Source: Sweltsa coloradensis
Taxonomy: Eukaryota > Arthropoda > Insecta > Plecoptera > Chloroperlidae
Direction of reading: 5' to 3'
DNA: 64,000 nt
NCBI GenBank assembly: GCA_024449915.1
Contig: JAMZAV010001051.1
Location: forward strand, 124,001-188,000
Made by a program: the position numbers and the translations under genes. Below the pieces are notes generated by a model that saw only the letters and a program-made list of their open reading frames with translations, was not told where the DNA came from and searched no databases. Positions within the stretch are counted from its first letter, which is position 1. The number at the start of each line of letters is the position of its first letter. Shown here in pieces: positions 23,066 to 34,500 of this stretch.

Positions 23066-24235
23066 TTACTTCAGCTGACAGTCTATAGCCATAGCCATGG
23101 CTTTTGCCAAAGTTAAGTCTGGGTCAAGCTGCATTCGCTCACCCAGTTTATGGTCTAGCTGTCCAACGACAATCTTATCCCTAATAAGCTCATCTTGCAT
23201 GGTTCCAAAAAAGCATATTGGGGCTAATTTGGCAATCAGTGATGAATTCATCTACAGTCTCACTGGAGCTTTGCATTCTTTTAAAGAATGTTGCCCTCTC
23301 ATAGATTATATTTCTACGAGGGACGAAATAATTATCGCATACTTTATTGTATGTATGTATATTAGGTGAGCGCAAAAAATCATTTAAAAAAAAGTCGTAA
23401 TACCGCGGAAAAGATGCGAATTGTGGAGACTACAAAGGTTAAAAAAAAAAAAAATCGGTTAGTATCTTCCGGTCGCGCATGTGCTCTAAAGTTTCCCAAA
23501 ATTTTGAAAATTCACATTTTTACGCTAATTTTTAATATTTTAAAAATAGAAGAAATTTGAAAATTTGAAAAATTTGAGTTATTTTAACATTCGGGAAAAG
23601 GCTAATTTAAAAATGTTACATATTATCTTAAAAATATGAATCTTTCAAAATTTTGGAAAAGTTTAGAGCACATGCGCGACCGGAAGATATAAACCGATTT
23701 TTTTAACTTTTTTTACCGTTTTTAGTCTTCCCAATTCGCAACTTTTCCGCGGTATTACAACAATTTTTTTTTTAAATCCAATTTTTTCAAATTTTGGAAA
23801 ACTTTAGAGCACATGCGCGACCGGTTGATATGAACCGATATTTTAAATAATAAAAAAAAATTAGTCTCCACAATTCGCAACTTTTCCGCGGTATTACGAC
23901 TTTTTTTTTGAAAGAAATGATTTTTTTCGGCCCACCCTAATGTATATTGTAGCTCTTGGCATTAGCTTCACTTAGCTTAAATGATATAAGAATGTCGTCG
24001 GCTACGTCACCTATTAAATAAATTAAGGAATTTACCAGCTCTTCTTCAGGTTTCGTAGCCAGACTTGATGCCTGGCGGAAACGTTCAAATCGGCGTTTCC
24101 AACGCCCCTATTTATCAGGAACGAATAAAAATTGGTCTGGAGGGCTGATATGATAGCTGGGAACTGCATAAGTATGCCACTGTCCATTCCCTGACGTTGT
24201 AGGCATAGGTCCAGTTTCCTCAGTATTTGGCATGT
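23066..24235 (-). pseudogene. Gypsy gag-like relic, split by a TIR element
   Basis: The minus strand from 24,235 encodes a leader, a stop codon, then GRWKRRFERFRQASSLATKP and ADDILISFKLSEANAKSYNI up to 23,940. After the insertion, the same frame continues with CDNYFVPRRNIIYERATFFK and SSSETVDEFITD, then in another frame MQDELIRDKIVVGQLDHKLG and LQLDPDLTLAKAM. These are the conserved blocks of Ty3/Gypsy gag (W--RF-R------L; YF-P--N-I-ER--F; DE---D--V-G--D--L-E-L). There is one stop and at least one frameshift, so it cannot be functional. It spans an intron of the P450 in antisense. Confidence 0.8.
23364..23939. mobile_element. 576-bp TIR element inserted in the Gypsy gag
   Basis: Flanked by a perfect 9-bp duplication ATGTATATT (23,355-23,363 and 23,940-23,948). 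The arms pair AAGTCGTAATACCGCGGAAA with TTTCCGCGGTATTACGACTT, and the outermost bases AGGTGAGCGC pair imperfectly with GGCCCACCCTA. Internal copies of GAGCACATGCGCGACCGG occur in both orientations. No transposase is present. A 9-bp duplication is usual for Mutator-like elements, but the class is inferred only. Confidence 0.8.
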
Positions 24236-25020
24236 TGTAGGCTTGTACCAGCCAAAGTTATATTTGTACCGCTAGGAAAGAAAGTATTTTATAATAGTTA
24301 TAAAACATTTCTAAACCTACCGGCTGCCACCATGTGTTATTTTGAAGGACCAATTGGTAGGAGGAGAGGGCAGATGAAACATGTGCTTCTGTCAAGTTCT
24401 AGACTACACTTTATTTATCTTTTTCTTCTTCTTCTAAGGAGCCAGCATAACCAACACAATCCATATGGCCATTACACGCTATTGAATATCGGCTTCGTAC
24501 AAAATAAATCATATCTGACGAAACTAAAAAAAACTTTTATGATCACCGAGAAGTAAGGCGAAGAAAAATTGCATGATTTTGTCAATGAACTAAAACGTGT
24601 CCGACGTAATTTCACAGAATACGCTGTTGCTCTTCGGAACTGCTCCCAGTAAGAAAAAAGAAAGCAACAGCTACACACCTTGAAAAATAACTGCACTGCT
24701 TTCACGCTTTTATATAGGTTTCAATTATTTTAACCTGAATAACCCATCGATTTCGCAAGAATAATTTGAATAATTTTGGTAGTAAAAATTAAACATTATT
24801 TTTTGTCTTGAAGATCCCGAAATACACTAGGGAAACGTATTACATGCCGATGCCATCCTCTTAGACGGTGCAGCAATTGTGAACATGTTGAAACCAACTT
24901 AACATCTGAAAACGTTAGTTGAGTATATCCATCTGGTGTCCTAGTGGACAAAAGTTGGACACATAATAGCATAGCATAGCAGCATAGCAGTTTTAAATTT
25001 AGTATCATTGTGGATAGCAG
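24236..25020. other. Intron sequence, probable Gypsy 5' flank
   Basis: Should contain the 5' LTR and leader of the minus-strand Gypsy element, but no LTR borders or primer-binding site could be fixed. A short AGCATAGC tandem run occurs near 24,970-24,990, and TGGATAGCAGGTGGACAGC near 25,011 resembles the minisatellite at 27,611. Confidence 0.4.
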
Positions 25021-25088
25021 GTGGACAGCAGTTGGATACCAGTTATTTCCAATGGGGCTATCTCTATAATGTGTGTGTGTTTCCTCAG

Positions 25089-25274
25089 GCTCCAAATGGC
25101 GTCGCAGCCGGAAGATTCTGACTCCGACATTTCATTTCAAGATCCTGGAAGAATTTGTCGACGTCTTCATTGCCAACGGCCTGACCCTTATCGAGTGTTT
25201 GCAAGCCAAGGTCGGGGGTCCTGAGTTCGATATTCATCACTACATCACACTGAACGCTCTGGACAACATTTGTG
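25089..25274 (+). CDS. CYP4-family P450 exon 3 of those visible
   Basis: 186 nt between acceptor TTCCTCAG and donor GTAAGC. It starts by completing a Gly codon and ends phase 1. The peptide begins SKWRRSRKILTPTFHFKILE and runs through EEFVDVFIANGLTLIECLQA to HHYITLNALDNIC. W-x-x-x-R-(K/R)-x-(L/I)-(T)-P-x-F-H is the C-helix signature whose Trp and Arg contact a heme propionate in P450s. The final segment matches the CYP4 E-helix pattern (lxxxtlDxIcetamG) and continues into exon 4. No frame disruption is seen. Confidence 0.94.
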
Positions 25275-25446
25275 GTAAGCTTTGCTATAGGACCATAACA
25301 AAATGTGAGGAAAGGTTAATCTTCTTGCGCGCAGTGACTGCATCTCTTTCGTACTTCTCGGATTACTTACTCGTTAAGTGATTTTTTGTCTGTTAGATAA
25401 CTGAATTCCATTTCTCATACATTGCCTTTTTCATTTGAAGCCCTAT

Positions 25447-26810
25447 TAATCCTGTCAAATAAGAATTTTTGAAAGAAAAAATTGCGATGTCGCTGAATTT
25501 TTGCAGAGACCTTCCTTAAATGATACTTATGAACATACTAAAACTCCCCTACAATCGGACTGGAGCTTCGGCCGCCATATTGGAAAATGGCGGCCAAAAA
25601 GTGTTGATTATCGAATATCTCCATATTGGTTGGAGATAGACAAAATGTTTCAATGGCAAAAATATTCCCCATTCAATTCCCTACAAAAAGGTATCTTCTA
25701 TAGTTTTGGTAGGGGCAAAGGTTACGTCACAAAATCGTGGTTTATATGTTGCTCATTGGAGTACCAGCTAATTTCCTAATTTTCACGCCCAGCATCAAAC
25801 AATGCCCGGTAAATCCGTGAGAAATCGATTGAAATACAAAAGGACTTTTGTACGAGGTTCATGAAAGCTTCCACTAGTATTTTAAAAAATCAGGTCTGAA
25901 AATCGGATTTTGCATTTACCCGGAATTTGGGTTTTTCCATTGTTGGCATTTCCTTAAAAAATGACATATTTGACTGTCCATTATTAAGCACTAAATAGCA
26001 TTGGAGGAAAAATTCTTTCTACGCACATTGAAATGACTTAAATAATGATCCAATTACAAATAAAGTTTAAATCCAATATGGCTGCTAATTCCTAATATTC
26101 ACAATATGAATACTGTTTTCGTGCTATTTTTACACTCTTTTTGTTACATAATTCACTTTGATGTTGTGGATATTAGGAATTAGCAGCCATATTGGATTTA
26201 AACTTTGGTTGTAATCGGATCATTATTTAAGTCATTTCAATGTGCATAGAAATAATTTTTCCTCCAATGCTATTTAGTGCTTAATAATGGAAAGAAATGC
26301 CAACAATGGAAAAACCCAAATTCCTGGTAAATGCAAAATCTGATTTCGCAGACCTGACTTTTTAAAATACTAATGAAAGCTTTCATGAACCTCGTACAAA
26401 AGTCCTTTTGTATTTCAATCGATTTCTCACGGATTTACCGGGCATTGTTTGATGCTGGGCGTGAAAATTAGGAAATTAGCTGGTACTCCAATGAGCAACA
26501 TATAAACCAAGATTTTGTGACGTAACCTTTGCCTCTACCAAAACTAAAGAAGATACCTTTTTGTAGGGAATTGAATGAGGAATATTTTTGCCATTGAAAC
26601 ATTTTGTCTATCTCCAACCAATATGGAGATATTCGATAATCAACACTTTTTGGCCGCCATTTTCCAATATGGCGGCCGAAGCTCCAGCCCGATTGTAGGG
26701 GAGTTTTAGTATGTTTATTAGTATCATTTAAGGAAGGTCTCTGCAAAAATTCAGCGACATCGTAATTTTTTCCTCTAAACGTCAATATCAGATCTTATTT
26801 GACAGGATTA
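25447..26810. mobile_element. 1.36-kb near-perfect palindromic transposon
   Basis: The termini TAATCCTGTCAAATAAGA and TCTTATTTGACAGGATTA are exact inverses and are flanked by CTAT on both sides (25,443-25,446 and 26,811-26,814), a likely 4-bp target duplication. The arms of about 650 bases match almost completely, shown by the same 90-odd-codon frame starting at 25,501 (+) and ending at 26,785 (-). The spacer is about 65 bases near 26,103-26,166. It contains GGCCGCCATTTTCCAATATG. No transposase. A transcript of the P450 intron could form a long hairpin here. Confidence 0.85.
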
Positions 26811-26814
26811 CTAT

Positions 26815-27610
26815 TTTTCCTTACTAGATTTTCTTCTTCTGACAAAATGTTCACTTCCGGTCCATGTTCTTCAATTTTTTTTTTGATTAAATGGGACGGA
26901 ATTCGGGTAAAGCTAACTTTCATTAGTACGCAAATTTAAAAAATGCTCGATTGTAGTTATTCTGTGGACGTAGTTTGAAAAGTTCAAACGCAAATTTTTT
27001 GCTACAATCGTGGCGTTCGTCAAGACCTTATTTGAGTTTTATTTCGAACTTCGTCCAGTCCTACACAATGCCGTTTTTAACTTTGAATCGTTCATTTGAT
27101 ATTTCCTATCGTTCACATTTCGTATCACATCTTTCGTGACGATGCACAAATCAACACGAATAAAAGTGGATCTGTGTTACTTGTGTGCGCTTAAAAACAG
27201 AACTGGCATGGAATAACTTTATTTACTGCACCCACATTAAAAATATACTGTACACTATTAGTATAATATACTGAACACAATTCAAACACAACCAAAATTG
27301 TTGAAACGCGTTACAGATAGGGCACAGAGCAAGCGCACAACAACTAAGTACAATTTAATCAAGTCAAGGTGGTTATTCTCTTAATGTTCAAGCTTCTTCT
27401 GTGGCTAAATGGTATGAGGCTTGGCTTACAGATGGAGAATTCGAGACACCTACTTGAAAATTATTTATAATATGTTACAAATAATATATGTTGTATATTC
27501 ACCTACAGGCTGGTCAGACTGTTTAATTATGTGAAACCGATATATAAATTTAACTTATTATTTTAGTTTTGCGTTTACATATTTAGCTCATAGATCGCGC
27601 TACGGTTGAT
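26815..27610. other. Intron sequence with one tRNA-like motif
   Basis: No gene. At about 27,402-27,455 a TGTGGCTAAATGG and GAATTCGAGAC pair at tRNA-like spacing could be a decayed SINE head. The remainder is AT-rich and unassigned. Confidence 0.4.
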
Positions 27611-27930
27611 ACGTTGGATACCAGTTGGATACTAGTTGAATATCAGTTGGATGGTAGTTGGATACCAGATGGATGCTATTTAAAAAGCAGTTGGATAATA
27701 GATGGATAGTTCAAAATGCATGTGGATAGCAGTTGGATGCTACTTGGATACCAGATGTATGTAAGATGTATACTATTTGGATAGAAATGGATACTAGTTG
27801 GATTGTATCTAAGTATCCAACTAGAATCCACCAGCTATCCTTTTGACACAAATGATACCAGTTTGATAGCAGTTATGGATAGGCCTACTAGTTGGATAAT
27901 AGTTGGATACCAGTTGAATAGATAAAATTT
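27611..27930. repeat. Degenerate AGTTGGATACC minisatellite
   Basis: About 25 imperfect copies of a 10-12-base unit AGTTGGATA(C/G)C and variants (AGATGGATGC, AGTTGAATA, TGTGGATAGC), including a short inverted run TATCCAACTAGAATCCA near 27,811. It begins about 535 bp upstream of P450 exon 4 (28,085-28,154). Confidence 0.75.
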
Positions 27931-28084
27931 CCAAGTGGGTTGTGAGACACGTGGTTATACAGTCAATGTAATTGTCTGAACATATGAATACAATCGCCAA
28001 TAAATATGGATATATGAATAAGTTTCTATACCTCAATTGTGAATGAAGCATTACTTACACAACTTTCAATTATCACGTTTCCAG

Positions 28085-28154
28085 AAACTGCCATGGGATT
28101 GAAGATTAATGCTCAAAAAGACGCCGAGTCAAAATATGTGCGAGCCGTTAGAGA
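28085..28154 (+). CDS. CYP4-family P450 exon 4 of those visible
   Basis: 70 nt between acceptor TTTCCAG and donor GTAAGT: two bases of a split codon, 22 codons, then two bases (phase 2). The peptide TAMGLKINAQKDAESKYVRA followed by VR is the conserved CYP4 ETAMG---NAQ-----YV-AV segment after the E helix. It is a small but very typical CYP4 exon. A gene finder could miss it because it sits between a subterminal minisatellite and a SINE-bearing intron. Confidence 0.92.
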
Positions 28155-28599
28155 GTAAGTTAATATAATAAACGGTTATTTAGTATAGACATTTTGGCAA
28201 AGGGATTTGGAATGTTATCATTGTTCGCATTTTATAAGACGGGGATGGTTTATTACTGGAAGACTATAATTGTCAGCTGTTTTTTGTTTGTTTTCAATTA
28301 TACCTTCAAAAGGGCGTTTTGTGTTAAATAAATAAATAATAATGGAAAGTCATACGGAACCAGAAGGCGTGTGTTCATAACCTATTTAGATCCGCGTATA
28401 TTTTATGTTCGTACCCTTAAGATAATTGGTGCAGAAGGCACAAAAATATATATGATGTGACAACGCAGTTATCTGTCTAGCATATAATTAGGTAGCAAAT
28501 AACGTAGATACCATTAAAAAATATGGTTTTGCTCACTATGGTACCACAAGTAGCATTACATAATAAAAACAAAATTAAAGAATCTTAAAAAAACGTGCT

Positions 28600-28855
28600 C
28601 CTCGACGTCTGCTCGGCAGTCCGGGTAAGTGGAAGAACCTATATGACTGTCATGGTTACACCGTCCTTTCGGATGGAATGTTAAGCCGTTTGTCTCCTTG
28701 GACGTTTTCAAAAAAGTAGGCTAAGTGCTGGTACCGGGTTTCCCCTCCACCCAACTATTCACTCTTCATCTTCATTTATCACCACTCATTGTCTCGAATA
28801 ACCTAGGTGTAGTAATATGAGACGTTTAGTAATAGAAATCAATCAATCAATAACT
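28600..28855 (+). repeat. SINE-like element with CAAT tail
   Basis: Contains CCGTCCTTTCGGATGGAATG, TTAAGCCGTTTGTCTCC and GCTGGTACCGGGTTTCCCC, a core that I recognise as widespread in invertebrate SINE-like repeats, and ends in (CAAT)n at 28,840-28,852. The 5' tRNA-like head is not convincing. The family is inferred. Confidence 0.55.
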
Positions 28856-29066
28856 TATATAAAATGATTCATAAAAAACGAATTGACCATCGCAATACAC
28901 AAATATCTATGTCGTCCCGAATCCACTTACATAAAAAATCTTCTAAACGATTCAATGAATACTGGGACCTTCACTCTAGCGCCTATCATAAGCCCCGTAA
29001 CGGTAATTTGATTTACATTGCAATGGTCCTTATAATAGAGGGTTCATACATGCCCCGCTTTAAGTG

Positions 29067-29347
29067 GTCAACTTCCTCCTCTTGTCCCTTGTGATCTTCG
29101 AATCGCACGTCGCGGTCTCGAGACTAGACGAGGGATCGCGGAGCCTCCGCGCTGAGTTTCGAGGTCAACTTCCTCCTCTTGTCCCTTGTGATCTTTGAAT
29201 CGCACGTCGCGGCCTCGAGACTAGACGAGGGATCACGGAGCCTCCGCGCTGAGGTTCGAGGTCAACTTCCTCCTCTTGTCCCTTGTGATCTTTGAATCGC
29301 ACGTCGCGGCCTCGAGACTAGACGAGGGATCGCGGAGCCTCCGCGCT
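29067..29347. repeat. 97-bp tandem repeat, three copies
   Basis: Units start with GTCAACTTCCTCCTCTTGTC at 29,067, 29,164 and 29,261 and differ by only a few bases. Each holds ATCGCACGTCGCGG, TCTCGAGACTAGACGAGGG and CGGAGCCTCCGCGCT, giving a GC-rich unit in an AT-rich intron. The last copy is cut at 29,347. Confidence 0.9.
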
Positions 29348-29349
29348 AC

Positions 29350-30481
29350 AGTTTGCGTGGCCAACGCTGCTGGGGACTTTTTTCCCTTTCTTCAGGACGC
29401 TTTCTGGAACATCTTTGCAAAAATTCGTTTTGGCATGAATTTTTGTTCTAAATCGTCTCTCATTATCCTTCGTTTCTTGGCCTATTCAAAAATGTAAGTT
29501 CAATTCAATTCAAGAAGTTGTATGTAATTGTAAGTGCTGGAATTGTTGGTTCTTTTAGAGGTCTATCGATTTTTTTTTTAAAATTATACATTGTAATTTA
29601 CCTTATTGAAATTGTTATTTTAATCTATGAAATATCTATCGTGTAAAATTACAAATTAAAATAATAATTGTAATTATTGTAATTCTGTTCAAAACTCTCC
29701 TCAAAGTGTTCACTAAAATGTGGATTACCTATGAGCATGTATTTTATCAGAAATGTAGCTGTTTTTTGTTCATTTGTATAAATGCTGTCCGTGCGTGTTT
29801 TTTTGAACTATCAAGAATGAAAAAGATGATTTAAATGTTGACTTTTGCGGAGAAGAAATGCTATTGTTTGATAATATGACACCTGGTAATAAGTGGGCAA
29901 AATCGTTTGACTGATTGATCGATTAAATGAGAATATAAGATTTAATTGTGATCGATATAAAAATTACTTACTTACTGTTGGTTTAAGTTATTTAAACGGT
30001 AACAGTGTAAATTAAGCTACATTTGTGTCTTATTTAATCTCGTTTTATTTATATTTCTAATGTTTTAATTAATTGCACAATTAAATTAATTAATATTAAT
30101 TAAATCTCACTTTTTATGTTATAAGAAAATGTTGTATTTTCATACCTTGCTTAACTATATTAGGTTTATTCAATCCTGAATAGCTTATTTTAACTGAATA
30201 GGAAAATTAAATTAAGGACTAATAAAACTATAACAAGTTTATTTTGGGGCCATCGATTTTTAGTCGATTTTAATTTTAGCACACTCGAATTAGTCAGTGT
30301 GCAAATTTTCGCGGTTGTCTCACATTTTGCACTAATTTAAGATATTCTTATCCCTTTTATAGTAGGTCTATCAATAGCATCATTATCATTTGTGAAATGC
30401 AATAAATATTCAAAAAATGAATGCAATTAAGTGCACTTTTCAACTATATAACCTTGTTTTGTAAAAATCAATCTTTTTTAG
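29350..30481. other. AT-rich intron sequence
   Basis: I see no gene, RNA or repeat family between the 97-bp repeats and P450 exon 5. It includes a TTAATTAATATTAATTAA palindrome near 30,085. Confidence 0.5.
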
Positions 30482-30608
30482 CCAGTCCGATGTTGTGATG
30501 CAGAGAGGTTTTAAGGTCTGGCTTCAGAACGACTTCATTTTCAAATTTAGCAGCTTGAAAAAGACGGAAGACAAAGCCCTTCACATACTACACAGTACAA
30601 CAGATGGT
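30482..30608 (+). CDS. CYP4-family P450 exon 5 of those visible
   Basis: 127 nt between acceptor TTTTTTAG and donor GTAAGC. One base completes the Asp codon left by exon 4, then 42 codons follow (phase 0). The peptide reads QSDVVMQRGFKVWLQNDFIF, then KFSSLKKTEDKALHILHSTT and DG, matching the CYP4 F-G region (R---PWL--DFIF-----G------L-ILH--T). A second possible acceptor (GCCAG, 4 bases downstream) would break the frame. The intron that follows is the longest in the window, 17.8 kb. Confidence 0.9.
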
Positions 30609-30924
30609 GTAAGCATACAATTGTTTTTTTAAACATAATACTAGAGAAGGACTAGTATCACATCAAACAGCAGCGTCGATATTCATTTATTCATCATATC
30701 ATCAAGTAAGTCCAGGGGTCGCTGTGGCTAGTTTGTTGTCCACATGTAAATAATGTAATGATGAAGAGGTAAACATATTATCAAAATAATAGTGAAATAA
30801 GATTCTCAATTATTAAGGGGCATGGAAGGCTAGCGCAGAGGCGAGCAAACGATGGGGCCGCGTGCATAAATGGGACAACGGCAGATAACTCAGATACAGA
30901 TAACACTCAATAATGAATTCCACT

Positions 30925-31202
30925 GACGTGTTCATCGAACACATAGGACTACAGTCACTTATAAGACTACAGTCAGGGAAACCACAATATTGAACCCTCT
31001 TGACGTGTTCATCGCACACATAGGACTACAGTCACTTATAAGACTACAGTCAGGGAAACCACAATATTGAACCCTCTTGACGTGTTCATCGCACACATAG
31101 GACTACAGTCACTTATAAGACTACAGTCAGGGAAACCACAATATTGAACCCTCTTGACGTGTTCATCGAACACATAGGACTACAGTCATGAGACTACGGT
31201 CA
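30925..31202. repeat. 77-bp minisatellite, about 3.6 copies
   Basis: Units begin GACGTGTTCATCG at 30,925, 31,002, 31,079 and 31,156, exactly 77 bases apart, with internal ACTACAGTCACTTATAAGAC and GAAACCACAATATTGAACCC. The first and last copies are slightly diverged or cut. Confidence 0.95.
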
Positions 31203-31411
31203 GGAAATTTTCAGAGGATATTTTGGACAGGTATTGCTTTTAACAGAGACCCATCAATACAAGACTAATTTATTGTAAAAATGAACAAATATTGCAACTA
31301 CAGAACAACAGTGACAACTGACATTAGGCCTAGCTAGCTCTTTCTGGAAGTTTTAGTTTTTATTCAGTGTTACCACACAGACAACCTAAAAAGTAACTGA
31401 CATGTTTTCTA

Positions 31412-31412
31412 G

Positions 31413-31478
<66 letters not shown>

Positions 31479-31487
31479 TTGTTGTAC
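31412..31487. repeat. (GTT)n microsatellite
   Basis: About 24 GTT trinucleotides with one T-rich interruption near the right end, in intron sequence just beyond the 3' end of the Copia element. Confidence 0.97.
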
Positions 31488-31585
31488 TATTTTTATGATT
31501 ATAATTTATTACTCTTTCTAACACCTTCTCCTAATAATTATAAAAATTCAACACAATTCTCAGCTTGAGTAACTTTATGAACATC

Positions 31586-34500
31586 TTACCTAACTAAAGC
31601 ATTTTTGTGTTTCAAGAATTTACTGTTATTCAAAGCTTTAGTCAAAGTGTCTGCAACCATTTCTTCTGTGCATAAGTAATCAATTTTCAAGAGTCCTTCT
31701 TTTACTTTTTCATTGATGAAGTAGAACCTAACATCAATATGTTTACTCCTACGGTTAAACTGACAATTTTTTATTATAGTCATGGCACTTTGATTATCCA
31801 TTTTTAAGATAACACTTATTTCATTAAGTTTACAAGTTCGTTTAAGAGAGCTTTTATAAAAAGTAGTTCTTTTACACAATCTGCTGCAGCGTTGTACTCG
31901 GTGCCTCGGTACTGGAAAGGGCTACTATTGGCTGTTTCTTCGAGCATCAGCTGATCGGTCCACCGAAGAAGTATATCACGAACCCCGTTGGACTTTTTCT
32001 CGTAACCGTGTCCCCAGCGAAATCCGAGTCGCTATACCCTATCACTTGTAACAGTCCATCATCGTCTTCAGTTCTTCTTGTGTACACAATGCAATACCAT
32101 CACCCTTTGTTGGACCCAAGTATCTCATGATACGTTTCACATTTTTTATGTCCAAAGTTGACGGATTTTCCATGTTCCGACTACTGTAACTTACTGAGTA
32201 GGCGATATCTGACCTGGTTTCGTTTGATACGTACAACAGGCTTCCAATAGCTTCACGATATGAAAATTTTTCTTCTCTCTTCTTTTCTTCATTCCTGTCA
32301 TAACTGATCATGGGTGTTACTGCTGACTTTGCATTTTCGATTCCAAATTTTTCCAAAACTGCATTCAGATAGGATTTTTGTTCTAGTTTCATCCAGTCTG
32401 ATCCTCTAGTAATTTTAATTCCCAAGAATATGTCTATTTTGTCAAACTTGTTCACTTCAAACTTCTTTTCTAACTTCTTTAGCAAACTGTTTATTTCGTT
32501 TTTGTTTTTTCCTTCTAGTAATCCATCGTTCACGTAGATGGCTAAGAACAATGTACCCTCTTCATTTTAAAGATACATTGCTTCACGTTTAATGGTTGTA
32601 GTCCTTGGTTCTTTAGGAACGATGTGAAATGTTCATTCCATCTGAGCGGTGCTTGTTTCAGACCGTATAGTGCCTTTTTTAGGCGGCATATTTTATTTTA
32701 TTTCTGTTCATAACCTTCAGGAATAGACATGTATATTTCATCATGTAAGTCCCTATAAAGAAATGCCGTTTTGATATCGAAGTTTTTAATTATGTAATTC
32801 TTCTCCACTGACAGGGCTAACAGCAAGCGCAATGATGTCACATTTACTACTGGGCTAAAAACTTCCATAGTCCAGTCCCTTTTCTTGTTGGAATCCCCTA
32901 ACAACTAGTCTTGCTTTGTGTTTATCATTATCTTTTGTTCTAAATACCCATTTGCTTGACAGTTTCTTCTTCCTGTTAGCTTCGCTTATGTCTACATATT
33001 ACCAAGTGTCGTTCTTGCTTAGTGACATTTTATCATCTTCTATTGCTGCTTTCCATTTTTCTTTTTCTGGTCCTGATACAGCCTCTTCATAAGTTAACAT
33101 CACATAATCTTTATATTTTTCTGGCATTCTTATCCGTCTGCCTCTTCTGTCTGCTGGTCTTTCTCGGAGTCCTTCTCCTAATCTTGGCATGTGGTTTCCG
33201 TCTTCTTCGATTTCTTCATCTTCATTCGAAGTTAGGTTTTCACTCATCTGATCACTGTCCTCATTTTGTTCTTCTTCCAAGACTTAATTTTGTACACTTC
33301 TATTGTTTTCTTCAGTATCGAGTTCCTTAATTTTTATTTTGCTTGAACTCTGCGTCACATTTCGGTTGTTTGTTTTTTTGAATATCACATCTCTGTGTAC
33401 CACAATTTCTTGTTTATCTTCATCCCACAATCTGTAGCCGTTAAGTGTTTAGCCAACAAAAATATACTTCTTGCTTCGTTCATCCAATTTTTTTAAATAA
33501 CCCAAAACTTTTGCGTATGCTTCACTACCGAAAATCTGAAGATTTGATAGATCTGGTTTCTTACCAGTCCACATTTCACTTGGTGTTATTGACAATTTTT
33601 CTGTTGGACTTCGATTCAGAATGTAAGCTGCCACTCTTATGGCTTCACCCCAAAATATCTTGCTTAATCCAGAGTCAAGAATTAATGATCGAGCCTTTTC
33701 CAGTAACGTGCGAATATGTCTTTTAGCTTTACTATTTAATTGTGGAGTATATGGTACCTTTGTGTCCATAACAATTGCCTTTTGTGTTATACCACGTTTT
33801 AAGTTCATTGTTGACAAATTCTCCACCATTGTCACATCTCATTTTTGACACAGTTAGGTTCTTGTATGCCTCCATTTCTTCTACATATTCTTTTAAATAT
33901 TCTTGTACTTCATTCTTGCTCTTCAATAGATATAGGCCTACCACTGTATGATGAGTAAAATCATCGAGGACTGTCAAAACGTATTTTTTATTGTCCCATG
34001 TTAGCGGATCAATGGGTCCAGCTATGTCTGTATGTATTATCTCAAGTGGTCTTATTGCTCTGCTTCTTTCACTTTTAAAAGGAAGTCTTACCTTGTTTCG
34101 CTTTAAGACAAATTTCACAGATTGCTTCTAGACAATCACAGTCTTTTTTGCTTATATCCAGTCCGGTAGTCATTTTATCTTCATTCAACTTTTTCATATT
34201 TTTAACACTCAAATGTCCTAGTTTTCTATGCCAGTCATTAACTTTTTCTTCTTTACTTGTAGCTAACATGCTTTCTTCATTTTTCATAAGGTTCAGTAAA
34301 TAAAGCTAATTTTCATTCTTCTCATCTTCCAATACTTTTTTGTTGTTCTTTATTATGTATACTTTGTTCTTCTCAAACGTTACGTGCCCGTCTTTTTCGG
34401 TTATGGTTTTTACTGGCAGATTTTTACTGAGATTAGGCACATACAAGACATCTTTCAAGATACAAGCTTCAGTTTCAACAGTTCCCTTACCTTGTGCCTT

